Shown: positions 63,947 through 64,000 of the stretch, piece by piece | How positions within the stretch are numbered: the stretch's first letter is position 1 | How the letters are laid out: every line of letters starts with the position of its first letter | Source of the DNA: Adineta steineri | Taxonomy: Eukaryota > Rotifera > Eurotatoria > Adinetida > Adinetidae | Direction: 5' to 3' | NCBI GenBank assembly: GCA_905250115.1 | Contig: CAJNOI010000003.1 | Location: forward strand, 927,406-991,405 | Length of the DNA stretch: 64,000 nt | The notes under the pieces: generated by a model | The model's database searches: none | What the model was told of the DNA's origin: nothing | What the model saw: only the letters and a program-made list of their open reading frames with translations | Made by a program: the position numbers and the translations under genes

Positions 63947-64000
63947 ATGGCTTCACGAAGAATTTGTTTATGGCTTGTATTTATGATTATCACACAATCA
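63947..64000 (+). CDS. Start of a secreted-protein gene, cut by the window edge
   Basis: ATG at 63947 begins 18 codons (MASRRICLWLVFMIITQS) that form a signal peptide: a basic n-region (RR) followed by a hydrophobic core. The rest lies beyond 64000, so no function can be given. Its first 14 bases nearly match those of the orphan leader exon at 16052, which hints at a shared family of leader exons. Confidence 0.45.
   Translation, partial: MASRRICLWLVFMIITQS

Overview
The window is AT-rich animal DNA with many very short introns (about 45-65 bp, GT-AG). It most likely comes from a bdelloid rotifer such as Rotaria or Adineta. Three things point that way. The gene families are typical of these animals: an ADP-ribosyltransferase fused to TPRs, an NHL-repeat propeller, divergent F-box proteins and expanded PARG genes. 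A bacterial-type lactonase is present. Short G/C-strand motifs built from TGTGGG, the hexamer described for bdelloid telomeres, are scattered through the window. No database search was possible, so the assignment rests on recognising protein families and motifs.

Layout. 1-3.5 kb holds a repeat cluster and a decayed F-box-like gene. 3.5-10.7 kb is a large broken twitchin/titin-like muscle-kinase gene (Ig and Fn3 domains, then the start of the kinase). A 0.65 kb insert bounded by telomere-like arms interrupts it. 11-13.7 kb is mostly empty and carries a 100-N gap. 13.7-15.7 kb is a TPR/ADP-ribosyltransferase gene on the minus strand. 15.7-19.9 kb is mostly empty. 20-22 kb holds a small ubiquitin-like first exon between inverted telomere-like arms, then an NHL-repeat gene. 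23.3-40.2 kb contains four apparently intact poly(ADP-ribose) glycohydrolase (PARG) genes, all on the minus strand. Between PARG copies 3 and 4 lie a secreted lactonase, an F-box protein and a B3GNTL1-like glycosyltransferase pseudogene next to a gap flanked by an inverted repeat. 41-43.7 kb is a leucine-rich-repeat gene built of one repeat per exon. 45.9-46.6 kb is a partial duplicate of the 5' end of PARG copy 4. 50.3-54.5 kb holds two convergent genes, a beta-1,4-galactosyltransferase (+) and an EGF/Thr-rich membrane protein (-), whose 3' ends meet in a 277-N gap. From 54.5 kb to the end there is little coding DNA: an 84-bp tandem repeat, a 15-bp minisatellite and a diverged tandem duplication of roughly 0.8-0.9 kb. 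The first codons of a secreted protein lie at the right edge.

Two themes stand out. First, enzymes that attach ADP-ribose (the ART) and that remove it (four PARGs plus a truncated fifth) lie within about 33 kb. The PARG copies differ at their N-termini: one has a predicted myristoylation/palmitoylation signal, another a predicted nuclear signal. Second, about a dozen short imperfect palindromes with a GGGTGTG arm and a CACACCC arm are dispersed in the gene-poor parts. Some flank captured exon fragments, and one sits within a few bases of a segmental-duplication breakpoint. They may be a mobile family or scars of break repair. I do not know of a published description of such a family.
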